Assembly (NCBI GenBank): GCA_003667255.2
Contig: RCWM02000017.1
Span: forward strand, 1,988,001 to 2,052,000
Length of the DNA: 64,000 nucleotides
Direction: 5' to 3'
Origin: Euschistus heros
Lineage: Eukaryota > Arthropoda > Insecta > Hemiptera > Pentatomidae
A program made the translations under genes and the position numbers. A model generated the notes under the pieces. The model saw only the letters and a program-made list of their open reading frames with translations. It searched no databases and had not been told where the DNA came from. Position 1 is the stretch's first letter, and each line of letters opens with the position of its first letter. Below, in pieces: positions 23,003-36,679 of the stretch.

Positions 23003-23205
23003 AAAAAAGTTGGCAAATCTTTAACAAGATGTGCTTTAAATTGGCATTTCAAGGAAAACCCAACAAAGAGGTTAAAATCGATGTGTTTACTGTTACAGCT
23101 GGATTTAATTTGACTGAGGCTCGTAGGCAAATTAATGTTAAATCAAGTATTTCCTCATAAATTGTAGTATCTGTTTGGTGTTTCAAATAGCTAAATTTAT
23201 TTCAG
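22334..23205. other. upstream region of the phosphatase gene, with homopolymer runs
   Basis: It contains poly-G (about 22914-22923) and long poly-A (about 22956-23000) runs. An acceptor-like TTTATTTCAG ends at 23205, just before the start codon, so a 5' non-coding exon probably lies further upstream. I could not place it. Confidence 0.45.
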
Positions 23206-23207
23206 GA

Positions 23208-24122
23208 ATGGATCTTGATTCTAAAGAAATTTATAAAAAAGTGATAACAGACTTTTTGTGTGTTTTCGCCGGTAAGTTATCATTAATTTTTTAACAAATA
23301 TACGTTTTTCAAGCAAACATTACCAAACAATTAATTGTACTACAGAAATCATATACCAGTTAATGTTTAATTATCAACTGTAATTGGTTGCTTGATATTA
23401 ATTATATTAGCTTTATAAGAGTAAGATTTTTAAAATTATAATTGTAACTATAAGGAAATTTATGGAATATGCATATTCAAGTTTTTTTTAAAGAATGTCA
23501 TGAAATTTTGTTGGTATGTTAATTTATGAAATATACATATGTAATACACTTTTCTTTAAGAATATGGAATTTTATTTCGCCAAACATTGGCTCATGAGCA
23601 GAACCAATCAAAATATTTGTGGTTCAGCTAAATTGAGTAATGGAAATATAAGAGGAACTAATCAGAAGTTCCCAGAATCATATGTATCTAGCATAATTTA
23701 TTAAGTATGCCTAACAATAAGAAGAAATATATTTGATCAAATTTCCAATGGTTGAAAGAAATCTTGAGCAGTTTTGGTATGAAATTAAAATCAATCACAC
23801 AACTTTTAATAAAAATGTATTTGTTTTGTTTTGATAATTAATTGATTCTCCAATCCCTTATATTCAAGGGCATTTAAAAGGAATTAATCAGGAGTATTCA
23901 CTCAATTCTAGGTTTTATAAATTTGCATAGATTTACAAATTTAAACTATACACTTATTATTAATAATTTATATATTTGTCTCATATTCTCCCTATGCTTG
24001 GATAATATATATTTATTTATTATTTTATAATAATATTATTTGGTAATTTTATTTGTAATTCTTAAGGGACTTGGTCCCAGAATAAAATTATTTTTCTATT
24101 CTATTCTATTCTACTATACATT

Positions 24123-24199
<77 letters not shown>

Positions 24200-27100
24200 A
24201 ATTCTATTTATTTGATTTGTAAATAGTTTATAAACTTTTAATTCACTGTTTTTTTTAGTTGGCTTTCCTATTTTGATTTTTCGCTTGTTTGGACAGCCAT
24301 ATAAGCGAGGATTCTACTGTGATGATTTATCTATTAGATATCCCTTCCATGCTTCTACAGTACCTGATTATGTTCTCTACATTGTTGGAATAGGTCTACC
24401 AGTCTCAGTTGTAAGTTACAATTAAGTTAAATGTCTTTTGCTACATTATTCTATATTAAAGGGATTGGCATAGATTTTGAACGAGTTGACAAAGTATGAT
24501 CATAACTTGGTTCCCATTTTCACTCTTGGTGGAAAAATTGTTGTAGTAAACAACATATGAAAAATAATTTTAATATACGATGCGGAGCCCCACTACAACT
24601 TTTGAACCTCTCGTCCAACTTTTTCAGAACTAAAAGACATTTGGTTTTTCATGTTTATCTAAACAAATTTATTTAGATAAATTCAAATTACATAAGTTCA
24701 AACCATAATCAATGATATATGCATCATTTTGATTGATGACCTTTTGCCAGTTTTCTGTTAAAACTAGAATTCCATTACAGTAGAATTTCTGAGATTTCTG
24801 GGCCAGCTTTATGCCATTAATAGAGTTCTGCAGTGACTGAAAAGAATTTTAATCAGATAGGGCAAGGTCCGGAATACATGATGGGTTCAGCTAAACTTTC
24901 CAGCCCAGCTCTCACAATTTTAATTTTAATTTTTACTTTGTTAATAAAGATGTATGTGGTGGCCGACTTCAATCACATTAGTTATTTACAGTAGAGAGTC
25001 GAATAGTTTGACAAGGTCGAGCAGCTTATAATGAATGATTCCTTTCCAATCCCACCAATCAATCAGCATTACCTTCCTTGGCTCATTTGTTAAAATAATT
25101 GCTCAAGTTGTCTTCATTCCACCAGCGATTCACAAATGGAAACTTGGTATAGTTAATTTTTCTGTGTTAATTCATGTGGAACTCTTGAACTGAGCTTCTT
25201 TTAGTATCCAGTCTCATGTAAATAGTTCTACACTGTTTTATGGTCGATGTTTAGTTTTTTAGCAATGACATGAGATGAAATATGTCTTCCTACTTTAATG
25301 TTTATAAGAATTTCTTAGACTTTTTCGATTGGCTGGCTATGGCAATTTCTTAATTTTCATCAAGAAATGTTTGGAACAAATTCAAGCAAACCAATTTAAA
25401 CAATAGTGTTCTCTTAATTACGGACCACCCTCAACACAGATCACACAATTTTTAATGAGCGTGCTCTGCATTTTTCTCTTTTTGGAAGTAAAAAAGCAAA
25501 ATATTATGAAAAATAGTCTTCTAGAATTTCCATTTTAAAAGAGCAGTAACTTTTGACTTAGTTAATCAAGTTTTATTAGTAGAATGTTCTATGGACTGTG
25601 ACCTTGAAAAAAACTATAGAAGGTGGCTTGTTTGAATATGGACTACCAGAGATAAGCTATCTTAAAGCAACCTATTGGAATAAAATGAAATTACGTTTTC
25701 CCCAACTCAATTTATGTTGATATTTATCCAATGAAATTAGAGCTGTGTAAGCAAATACATATATATATAAATAAGTAGTCCTGCCCTATAAGAAATACTT
25801 TCTTTTTTTTTAAACTAGTTTCAAGATATTTTATAGTTTTCTCTCATTGGATTTTTATTGATCAATATTTTAATGCATGAAATATATTTTTATGATCCCT
25901 CTGTTATTATATTTCAGATGCTTATTTTTGAAGTGTCCCTATTAAAGAATGTCAATTCTAAGAGACGATCATTGTATCTTTTTGGTTGGAAAGTACCTCC
26001 ATGGCTTATTAGATGTTATAAAGAAATTGGTTTCTTTTGTTTTGGAGCAGCGTGCTCCCAGTTAATTACAGATATTGGGAAGTATTCTATTGGAAGACTG
26101 CGACCTCACTTTATGGATGTTTGTAATCCTGATGTTGACTGTAGTTCACCAGATTTTAAGTACAAATATTTTGTGCAATTCACCTGTAAAGGCAGTAATC
26201 CTAAACTTCTTCGTGAATCTAGGTAAGTAAACTTTCTATCCTATGGATAATTATCATTTAGTAAATTCTATCCTAGTCTTAATTTTCAGAATTAGCTGAA
26301 TAATATTTTAGCTTTAAATGAAGAATTTAATATTTGGGCTATGATTCTTATTCAGAATGAAAGATTTTTTTTTTTTTTCTCATTTTGTACCACTACTTAA
26401 AACGTTTAAATTGAACCACCTAAAAGCAATTTTGCTAAAGTGAGTTGAAATTCAAAACTTCACAATATATTACTATCCGAATATTTATTGAATTATATAT
26501 ATATATATTATTGATTAATGAATATTTAAGATTAATTTAATTTATTTAATAATTTTTTTTAAAGCTCAAGTTATTACAACTTCCCATCCTTTGTGGGTCA
26601 GTATTAGTTCAGTTGCATCATTTCAGTATCCACTCAGTTGTTTTAAAAAAGTACTTTTATCAAATCACTTTTTTTAACTTCTTGTAATCAATAGTTATTA
26701 CTAAAGGCTGGATTTTGTGCAGTCAAAATTTTTAAAACTTGCAATAAAAATTAGTCAAACATGCAAAAACGTACAATAAAAATAAAACACTGTGTGAAGA
26801 GTTGATGGGTAATTTAAAAAATAAAATATTAAGTTAACATATTTATATTATTAATATAATATACATATATGTTTACAAAAAATACAACACATTTTTATGC
26901 TATATTAGTATATTAATTAAAAAAATAATAATAATAAATATATATATCCTAAAACATTAATTTTCGATTTTTTTTTTCTATTTGTTAATTTACCAAACAG
27001 AAATTTCCAAAATTTTATTAATGTTCATGATCATGTACATTTCGAGATAATGTTAGGTAAAATTATATCATCTGTCATCTAATATGTGTCTCAACTGTGA

Positions 27101-29253
27101 AAACATGCGCTCTACATGAATACTTGTGATGGGACATCTTTTTTAGCTTCTTAACATTAATGGATCGCACTCAACATCTGTGTCTTCTCCATTGAGATCT
27201 TTGTTGTAGATTTGTAAAATTTTGTAACCCGTGTTTTTTCTTTAACTAATTTAAATTTATCAAAAATTGTGCTTCCCTTTTCAATTTCGATTTTTTCTAA
27301 TTCATCTCCAACTTTCTCCATATTATTAATCAGTAGTGTCAACGTTAAGTTGTCCTCTTCAAGATTTTCTATTTGCGAAGGTAGAAACGATAAATGGGAT
27401 CTTACAAATGCTAGATCTGATGCAACAGATGTTAAATTTAAAAGGGTGTTTACTTTTTTTTACAGATAATGTGTCATCTTCAAGAATAGAAACAAACTCT
27501 GTAAAATTATTAAAATGATCAGAATAAATAAAATGGGGCAACTTCAATCTATGTTCTTCCCCATCTAGTTATCACAGGTTCCAAAGATATTGGGAACAGT
27601 TAAATGCTATCTTGTGCTACTTATGAAAAGATGGAATGTACTTACTTGAGTTACAATGAGCATCCTTTGAGATTTCCGATTAGAACAGTGTAAAAAAGAA
27701 ACATAAAACTGTGTCAATTTTACCAATTAGAAAAGTTCATAGAAATTGTTAAGAACATAAAGTAATTTAACTCTTTTATGTTTCAGGCTCTCATTTCCTT
27801 CTGGCCACTCATCATTTTCTGCTTATACAATGGTTTATTTGGCTGTAAGTATTCACTCACATAGCATTAAATTTCTTGAAAGATCCTACATGACCTTATT
27901 ACATACTTTCTATCACTCTGTTGTATCCTTTTCCAAACTCCTTGATTTTATCTCTTTCTAATTTTTACACTATGTTTAGAAATCTGAAATAGGAGGTTAA
28001 ATACTTATTTAAAGTAGTTAAATCTGAAATTATTTTTAAATACTACTTAAAGTATTAAATTAAGAAGACATTAACCATTTATGGCTTTATGATTGTTTGA
28101 ACCATTATTAACTGATCTCAATGATTTGGGAAAACTTAAGGCAATATTCAGTTATGCTGAATCCTTTCTGTTTAGGTTTTTGAACAGTCAAGTACACAGT
28201 CCAATAAATTGGTGGATGTAAACAATCCTGTTAGATACCACTTTGAATTTTTAACACTTTAGTCGTCTTCTTCTTAACATTGTTTTAAGTGTTGTTATTA
28301 ATAATTATTATACATTAATAAATCAATGATTGGTGTTGACATTCATTGATGGGAAACTGTTTGGAGGAGGAATGCTGCTTATTAGTAATGATGTTTTTCT
28401 ATTTTAATCATAATTTTGTATACTTTTGTAGCAGATGTGATTTAATGAAATGACTTCATTGATGAACCACTAATCTGATTTACAACCTTTTGACAGTAGT
28501 CTTTCTAATAAGATATTAGATATAAAAAAGTTAAATAAGAAGAAATAGTTGTAAAAAATGACATGAAAAATTCCATTTTTAGAAAAAAATAATATATTAT
28601 ACATTAATCAATCAATGATTGGTGTATCCTGTATATTTAAAAGATGCACATTCTGTAATAAGAATTTTATTATTATTATGAGGATTATTTTTAGCTTGAT
28701 TTCAATCTCACTTTATTTATTGTATTTATGTCTTGTCATATGTTATTTATTTATTTTTATATAAATGAAATTAATTTTTTATGTTGGGATCTGATTTTAG
28801 AGGTTCCTTTAAAAATTTTAGTTTATGTTATTAATATAAAATATTTAATTTTCAGTTATATCTCCAGGCAAAATTAAACTGGCGAGGGTCATATCTTCTG
28901 AAACATTTTTTGCAGTTCTGTTGTGTGGCGTTAAGCTGGGCTACAGCATTATCACGTGTGTCAGACTATAAGCATCATTGGAGTGATGTTTTGGTTGGAT
29001 TGGTGATTGGAACAACAGTTGCATTTCTCAATGTAAGACTACATTTATTTTATTTAATTTTTTGTATTGATAACATTTTTTTAATCACAGAAACTAAAAT
29101 TGTAAACATTTATTTTCTTTTGTTTAGGCTAATTTTGTTTCCACTTTATTTGGGATTTCTTCTCAAAAGAAAAAATTAAGTGAAACAACGACATTAACTA
29201 ACACATCACATCAAGTTATGCTGGTCACCAATAACTCATCAGCAGATCTCTAA
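23208..29253 (+). CDS. wun: lipid phosphate phosphatase, wunen/PLPP type, six coding exons
   Basis: The exons are 23208-23271, 24259-24410, 25918-26222, 27787-27844, 28856-29032 and 29128-29253. All have GT/AG borders and matching phases, and give 293 residues, the usual family length. All three catalytic motifs are present: KYSIGRLRPHF (C1), PSGHS (C2, exon 4) and SRVSDYKHHWSDV (C3, exon 5). These supply the Lys/Arg, the first His and the nucleophilic His with its Asp. Hydrophobic segments fit a six-pass membrane protein. Family members dephosphorylate lysophosphatidate, phosphatidate and sphingosine-1-phosphate at the outer cell surface; fly wunen guides germ cells by clearing such lipids. 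The start ATG lies three bases after an acceptor-like AG, so an untranslated first exon is likely. The short C-terminus ends in Ser/Asp-rich sequence. Which family paralogue it is cannot be told. Confidence 0.93.
24040..24115 (+). repeat. dispersed retroposon 3' tail with (TTCTA)n, decayed
   Basis: It contains TTCTTAAGGGACTTGGTCCC, AGAATAAAATTATTTTTC and then TTCTA repeats. It is related to the copies at 20217 and 22139 and lies in intron 1 of the phosphatase. Confidence 0.5.
24126..24197. repeat. (TA)n microsatellite
   Basis: About 36 uninterrupted TA units in intron 1 of the phosphatase gene, ending 61 bp before exon 2. Confidence 0.95.
24560..25480 (-). pseudogene. mariner transposase fossil
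   Basis: On the minus strand, in several frames, one reads ISSHVIAKKLNIDHKTV (helix-turn-helix), VPHELTQKN, a diverged form of the WWDWKG block and, near the end, FYCNGILVLTENWQKVINQN followed by AYIID. This last is the mariner C-terminal signature. Numerous stops and internal loss of the catalytic Asp region make it long dead. Terminal repeats could not be defined. It lies in intron 2 of the phosphatase gene. Confidence 0.7.
26990..27550 (-). pseudogene. hAT transposase C-terminal fossil
   Basis: The minus strand reads RCPITSIHVERMFSQLRHIL followed by DDR, and then EMYMIMNIN. This resembles the hAT dimerisation region (P.SS...ER.FS......RR..L.......M...N). The preceding region (27157-27547) keeps open frames with hAT-like helices but no certain motif. 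Several stops are present. It is in intron 3 of the phosphatase gene. Confidence 0.5.
27845..28855. other. intron 4 of the phosphatase gene, with a small direct repeat
   Basis: TATACATTAATAAATCAATG and ATTGGTGT near 28309-28336 recur slightly changed at 28598-28625. Nothing else is recognised. Confidence 0.6.
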
Positions 29254-32200
29254 GAATGACAAGTGAATTATTTTCATATTAACTACATCTTGTAGTTCAG
29301 AAAAAAAAACATTTTGATGGGAGCAATTTATTATATCCTTAGTTCCATTATTTTTTGTTTATAATATGGAAATATTTTAAAACTGTGGAATGATTAAAAT
29401 GTTTTGTCTGTCTATGTGACATTTCAACCTTTAGTAAACATTTGTTTGCTGATACTATACGTTTTGGAGCTTAGTTTCATTGATTTATTATAAAATCAAA
29501 CTACTCTAATAGAGCAATTTTAATATTAAGAGCTTAATTAGAGTTAAGATGTAAACACATAATGTTTTTTATTTTATATGAGTGATCGATTGCCATTAAG
29601 GACAGCATCAAACATAACATTTCAAAAAAATACTGATTTCCTCTATATTGTATGATTTTTAATCTGAATTTTATACTGATTTAAATTAACTTTTTTATTT
29701 TTGTGTTGATATATGCTGGAATTCAGTTAATATATACTCCCCAACTCCAATTTATTTAGTTTAATTCATTTTGTTGATTATCTGTAATTTTATCAACAAT
29801 CAATTATTGTTTGACATTTTTTAGTTTTTATTAATATATTCTAATAATAATTGAATTTAGTTTTTTAAAGAAGTAAATCCATGATCTTAATATATTTTCA
29901 GATGATGCCAATTTTCCTAAAAACAGGAAGATAATAAGTTGAACTTCCTGTTTTTCGAATAATTATCATCATATATTAACTTTTGAAATAAATCTATTTA
30001 TTTCACATTCTGAACCTTCTTTTGAGGTACATAGGAAAATGCATAATGGTTTCCCGTTTTCCGTACTAATTATTCATTGTCACTTTGATATTTTAGTGGC
30101 TTTTAGGATTTCTGGTTCATAGAACAGCATATAGATTCTGTCGTTAGATCTTTGTCTTTACCTTTCTCCCTCCTATATAGGTTCATATATACTGCATAAG
30201 AACTGTGATAATGATGATAATCAGGTTATTATTTTCTTTCTTTTTATTTTTCATGTTATTAGGTTGATCAATTTCTTTGTGATGGCCCATGTTTATACAT
30301 ACAAAATGTATGTTAATACTGTCCTGATGAGTATTTTACTAAGCCTTCTTTCTTATTAGAAATATGTAAATTTGAGTAAAGTAATTGTTAAATTATTATA
30401 TTTTTTTGTTGTTTATGACTCAGATTTCTTATGATTCTTTGGTTGGTTGAGTTTCATAATTCTTCTCATGTATAATGAATAAATATTATTTTGTTTAATG
30501 TTAATGTACTGATATTTTCTTGTGTTTAAACATTTACTCTGCTACACAGGCAGAGAGCTTATTCAACAATACTCTTCTTACATCACAATTGAAGTATAAC
30601 ATTATCTATGACAGAGGTAGTTCTATAACCCCTAGTTGTTGTTTTAATGAAGAATTTATTTTAATGCCATAATTTTAATTACATTTATAAAGCTGTGAAT
30701 AAAGTTTTTTTTAATTTTCATTAATTGTTTAATTAAAAATAAGATTTATATATTTTGTTTTATAATTTTTTATTGGAGGATGTTATTTGATAATATTATT
30801 CCTTTATTATTTGCAGTTCATCTTTTTATATTTTTAATTTATATATATTTTTTATAACTTTGTATAATTAAACCTCTCCTTAATACAACAACAGGTCTGA
30901 CATATTTTTCCATCGTGGAGGGGCTTCTGCTGGGGGGAGGGGCGAAGGGGATGTTAAGTAATTTTTCTAAAATTTATATTTACTCACATAAAAACTAGTG
31001 TACTTATATATATCATTCTCTCAGTAAGGCTTCAATATTTGGTGTTGTTTTTCGTAATTTCCTTTATTTAAGTTCTTCTAACTTTAAATTTGTCAGCTAA
31101 CATATTATTATTATTATTTTTTTTTTTGCTAATTTTAAGTATATATAAAAACATAAAATCATTAATTGATATGATTTTTCAATTTTCAATATTGTATTTG
31201 TGTCCACTCAGGAGGATTAGGGGGTGTCCATTGTAAGAGACATAGTTTACTTTCCATTGAATAGAATTACATTTATTTTATTTAAATTATTAATTTAGTT
31301 TTTTCTGTATTTTATACGAGAACTTACCATAATTAGTGTCTTTTTTATGGCTGTATTATTTGATGTCGTTTATGCATGTCAGTTGCCTGTGAAAGTATGG
31401 AAAATTTATTGATTTTGCAATTTTCCATAGAAAAGGTTTCATTTTATTGCATTAAAATAAATCAACCTTATTTTAAAGCGTGATATGAAAGTTATTTATT
31501 TTTCAATTTTGCTTTTGATTTGTACTTCTTCCATTCCACTCTTCCCTCCTGGGTATCTCAAGATACTTCCGAGCTTTCTTGAGATAATTTACCCTGTCCA
31601 GTAGTAAAACTGAGAGCCTTATATCATATAACATAATTTAGAATCATGATGTTATTCTTCAGTGGATTTAAGTGACTGCCTTGAGTACATGGTGGATTTA
31701 GTGTGAGGAAAAGATGATAAGTTTATGAGGTATCCCTTGACAATCAAATATATGAATGCTTAATTCATGAATTAAAGAAATTGATTGTTACATTTGTGTG
31801 AAGGGCACATCCCAAGGCTCTTTAGAGTTTTACATTGAGAGTGAGCAGCCTGCTGCTGGTTCCTTAAAACATTTATTTTCAGTAACGTAATGAGATGGGA
31901 TATTCTTCAAATAGGTTTTTACTCCCTCATTTGTTATTATCTCTAGAGAAAAAGAGACTACATCAAATGGTTAAAGATCTGCAAGGACAATATTGTTTAG
32001 CATTTGTATAAATATTTTTACAAATTTATATAACATTTGTATATATCCTTTTAATTTAAAAAAAAAAAATGAAAAATAAATTATAATTTTTTTACATTTA
32101 CTTTTGTGTTTTAATTTACATGAAGTATTAATTTTTAAAATTTTTATAGTTGTTAATTACAATCAAGTGCCCTATCATGGGACATTGCCTTAACATTGGA

Positions 32201-32800
32201 AACTTTGAAAAAAATATGTTGGTAGCACTATAGATACTTGTTCATTCTTAGGCAGTTATTTTTTTCTTTCTTTTTAGGAAGAGTTAAATTCTGATTATCT
32301 TTTGTTGTTTTTTTATTGTACTCTGTGTTTGTGACTGACAAGATTTTTTTCGTTTAATCCATAGAAATTGGCAAGTTGTTTAGCCCTTTTGAGGGCTCAG
32401 TGTATAATAGTACACCAAAACTTGATAGTTTTTTTGGAGGGGCTCCATCATTCAAAAACATTAAATGAGGTTAAAAACCAAAAACATTGTAAAAAATGAA
32501 ATTAAATTATTAAAAAAAATTTATTAATTTTAGACCAATAAAAAACAGTTTATTTTAATATTTTTAATTATGTATGCTTGGCCTGAAAAGGGGGAAATTA
32601 CTAAGGTTTGCTGTACATTCACATTTTGACCTTAGATTTTGAGAAATGTTACATTGTTTTTAGTTAAGAATTTTATTTTAAATTTTTTGTTATCAGTTCC
32701 TCTGTTGACTTCTGCCAGGCTTGAATACAAAAGAGTTAATACTCATCCCACTTAAGTCAGTTTCCCAAGTTTGAAGCCACAATTACAATTATTTTATTTA
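29254..32800. other. 3' flank of the phosphatase gene, AT-rich
   Basis: It must contain the 3' UTR. AATAAA-type strings occur near 29987, 30477 and 30693; I cannot choose the true site. A G-rich patch (about 30915-30950) and a short inverted repeat (31552-31586) are the only other irregularities seen. Confidence 0.5.
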
Positions 32801-32815
32801 AATTTACAACATAAA

Positions 32816-33616
32816 TCACTCATGAATTAGTTGTTGATGATCATAGTGATTTGTCTGATGAAGACATTTTTGAAGTTCTAGTCGTTGATACTGCTGAGAA
32901 CATGGATTTACTTGGGTAGAGGTTGATAGCATATACACACTCTTGCCATGTGATTCTTCAAAGACTACAATTTCTGTGCCAGCTGCTCCACAGAAAGGCA
33001 TTTCCAAAGTAGGTACTCCAGAAATCTAAGAACATATGCTTTCTTATGTTAGTGGTACAGGTCTTATGAACATTCATGAATTTGATGTCGTGTTACTTAG
33101 TGAATTGTTGATCACTTTTCACTATTTCTGTACTTGTCAGTGATTGAATCCGATTGTTTTAAGGTAATTATTGTTTTATTGTTATGTTGTTGAACCATCA
33201 AAAATTTACAACATAAGTTATGTGGGATATTTTTTAGTAAGAACATTATTTTTAGATTTTTTGGTTGGAAACTCATTCTTAACTTCAAAAAAAAACCTAT
33301 CAATATCCCAAGGTAGTTACAGAAGCTCTAAATTGCATGGGAAAAACACAACATACAGAACTATTCCTTTTAAGTGCCAAGGCCTTAGCTTAGTTGGTAT
33401 GGACAAACACCATTTCATATTTTTAAAGATATTAGAAAACCACAATGAACTTAGTAAATGCTTTTATTTTAAATTTATTCATTCCCTTTCTCTTTTTTTA
33501 CTGACAAAAATTTTCCATACAAGGCCAAAATGTACATCATGTTTTCACAAAGGTAGAAGAAAGTATTTTTTGAAATGCTCTGGCCAAATAAAATTATTTT
33601 GGCCAAATCCTTGATA
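32816..33616 (+). pseudogene. piggyBac-type transposase relic
   Basis: An acidic N-terminal-like stretch (VVDDHSDLSDEDIFEVL, about 32826-32880) is followed after stops by an open frame, 33171-33614. This has NLSISQGSYRSSKLHGKNTT, then IPFKCQGLSLVGMDKHHF and later CTSCFHKGRRKYFLKCSGQI. In piggyBac transposases the matching blocks are the SIDE.M..YKGR.......KPI..GFK.W.L....GY region and the FDN.F.S..L.........GT.R.NR region. Both catalytic Asp positions look lost, so it is a diverged fossil. The resemblance is partial. Confidence 0.45.
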
Positions 33617-34080
33617 TTTTTTTTTTTTTCATGTATTCAACTGGAGGTTAGTTGTTATCTTTTCCCCATATAACATTTCAGAAAGAAATCAAACTCATGA
33701 ACTCCCTCTTCCCAAATTTTCCTTCCACTACTCTAATACTTTTCACCCTTAGCATCACTCCTTTTTAGTTTTCTAGACATAAAGGGCTGTTTCCCTATAA
33801 AGAACACTTCTTTCCCATTAAGGGCTGTCAAATAATGCGTTTTCAAAACATTCATTATGTTAAAATTTTAGGAATATAGATTCTTACTTCTCTTTGGAAT
33901 GTGGATATTTTTTTCTTTTGTTTTTTAGGTTATGAAGGAGTAGTTATTTTAGGTTGTTGTGCAAACCTGTCTCAAGCTAAAGCATTTGGTTATACTGGCC
34001 TTTCAAAACCTTAATGGCTATTGAGAAGCTTTAATAAATTATAAAGTTTATAATATTTATTATATTAAACCTCTTTACTA

Positions 34081-34260
34081 CAGTAGAATCCCTCTTAGCC
34101 TTTTATCAGTTTTATTTTTCTATAAACACTCCCATAAAGAGCTGTCAATCAGTGCTTGTATCACCTGCTAGCTTTTATAAATATACTAAAAAAGAATAAG
34201 TCTGAATTTGTTCCTCAGGATGGCCAGTCAATTCAAGGCCGTTTAAGAGGGCTTCTACTG
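34081..34260. mobile_element. pogo/Tigger-like MITE, 180 bp
   Basis: The left end is CAGTAGAATCCCTCTTAGCC. The right end on the reverse strand is CAGTAGAAGCCCTCTTAAAC followed by GGCC. These are good inverted repeats of about 20 bp in the pogo style, and related to the left end at 5133. No coding capacity. Confidence 0.8.
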
Positions 34261-36244
34261 TCTGAGCTAGAACATGGGACTGCCTTTTTTGTTTCCTAAA
34301 AACTTAAAGACTGCAAATAAAATTAAAAACAAATTAATTAATTGATAATATTTGTGAGCTTCTTAGTAAACGTTTGCTAAATTAATTTGTGCTATCAATT
34401 ATTAAAAAACGTTTTTGACTAAATAGTTATTAAAAAAAAATAAAGTAGTTTAGGTAGATCCACTAGTATATAGATTGACCTATTTATCATTAAATATATT
34501 ATATTTTAGTGTGTGTTGTTTACGATATATTATAAATTATTTTATTCTAGAAGATACTGAAAAAAAAAGCTTTATTAATTTTAAGTTTACTATTTAGAGA
34601 TGCAGTAGAGATTGATTAATCATTTGTTTAATATATCTCATTAATTTTAGGATTTATTTATTATTCTTGTTGATCAATTTAATGGATTTATTAATAATTA
34701 TTTTGATTTATGGATCCCTTATCGAGCTCATTATGCTCTTACTTCTCATAAATTCATATCAACTTTATTTTATTTAAAAGTGATTTCAAATGCATTACAT
34801 ATGCATTTTAAGATTTTAATGGTTAGCACAATTGTTTTTCTCTGTGAAATGAATTATTAAGAATATGAGTTATATATTTTTAAGATTACCTATTACTTCT
34901 CTAAATTTGTCAGTAATGGTTTTATTATTTTTATAGATTGCCAGAGGATAATATAGAATATTTATTGTGAATTGATTGGTAATCTTGGTCTTGGTCAAGT
35001 CACTGTCTTCCTTTTATTTCAGAATGTGTCAAAAATGACCGTTGTTTATAAAGTATATATTTTAATGATCATAGATTATCATTTTTGAAAGAGTTTAGAA
35101 TTCAAAAATTTTCCAGATCTGTCTGATTTATGTTTAAATCTGAATCATTAGATGAAATAATCTACTTTGCTTTTTTTAAATTTTTTTTTCTCAAATAGAT
35201 TTTAAACAAAAGTTTGTGTTGATAATCTTATTAGAAAATTACATCAATTGATAAAAATTAAATTATTCCGACAGTGTAGATTCTCATATAAAAAATTTCC
35301 AGGCTGCTTTTTAACTTTTTTTCTCAATAATGTAAAAAATAAATATTAAAAATCTTTAGATGGTGATATTTTAACAGCATTCTCTGAGTATAAATTATGT
35401 TGTCATGATAAATTGTTAAAGTTTTATTTCTCTTACGATTTTAATATTATTTTTATTAATTTCAAAAGCATTTAATATATATTTCCTTCTGTTAATTTTA
35501 GAAATTATTGGTAATATAAACAAAGATCTGAGTACTCTATTTGTAATTATATTTATAAGTTTTTTAGTGTATGTATTTATAGTTAATGATTTAAAAAGCT
35601 ATAAGGAGTATATATCTTAATTAAAACTTTTCTAATTGGTTAGATTATAGATATTAATAAATGCCTTATTAAATATATTGTTTAAAAATTATATTATTAA
35701 TCTGTTTATTTGAATAATTCTGTTCCACAATTATTTTCATTATTATTCTTATGTATTTATTTTTGAAATTTTTTTTTCTGTAGAGTTTGAAAAATGTCAT
35801 TGTTTATCTGAGCTCTAAACTATTTTTGAATGTTATAAACTTTAAGCTGATTCTCAGTGGACACTCCATGTCCTTATTACTGTAACAATATGATTCACAC
35901 ATATGTGTACTGAAGTTATTATTTTTTTTCTATATCCTTTTAAAATTTGTTTATGAACTTATATGTGGGTAAACAGTTGTTATTGAATCTATATTAATAT
36001 ATATTTTTTCTAGTAGTTTATAATTTTAATATTATCCCCTTGTATTGTATTAAATTTAAAAAATAAATCCTTGATAGCAAGACTCTTATTGGTATTTTAA
36101 AGTCTTGTTATTAATGTCACTGGTTTCTTCCACAAACATGTTTTGTGCTTCATAGTAAATTTTTAATTATTGTAACAAAGTGATTGATTAGTAAATAAAA
36201 TTATCTTGTGTCATTGAGGAATGCTATTGTGGGTTGTATTGAGT
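34261..36244. other. AT-rich stretch with no gene recognised
   Basis: No convincing frame or repeat family seen on either strand. Confidence 0.5.
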
Positions 36245-36245
36245 T

Positions 36246-36623
<378 letters not shown>

Positions 36624-36679
36624 ACCCATGCATGGTTTCCTTACATTGTAATTTACTGAAGATTTATAAGTATTAAACT

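Noticed and set aside
30869..31255. Possible pogo-like MITE (AAACCTCTCCTTAATAC on the left, a CTCTTACAATGGACACCC-like right end)
   Set aside because: The two ends match too poorly and no TA duplication is clear.
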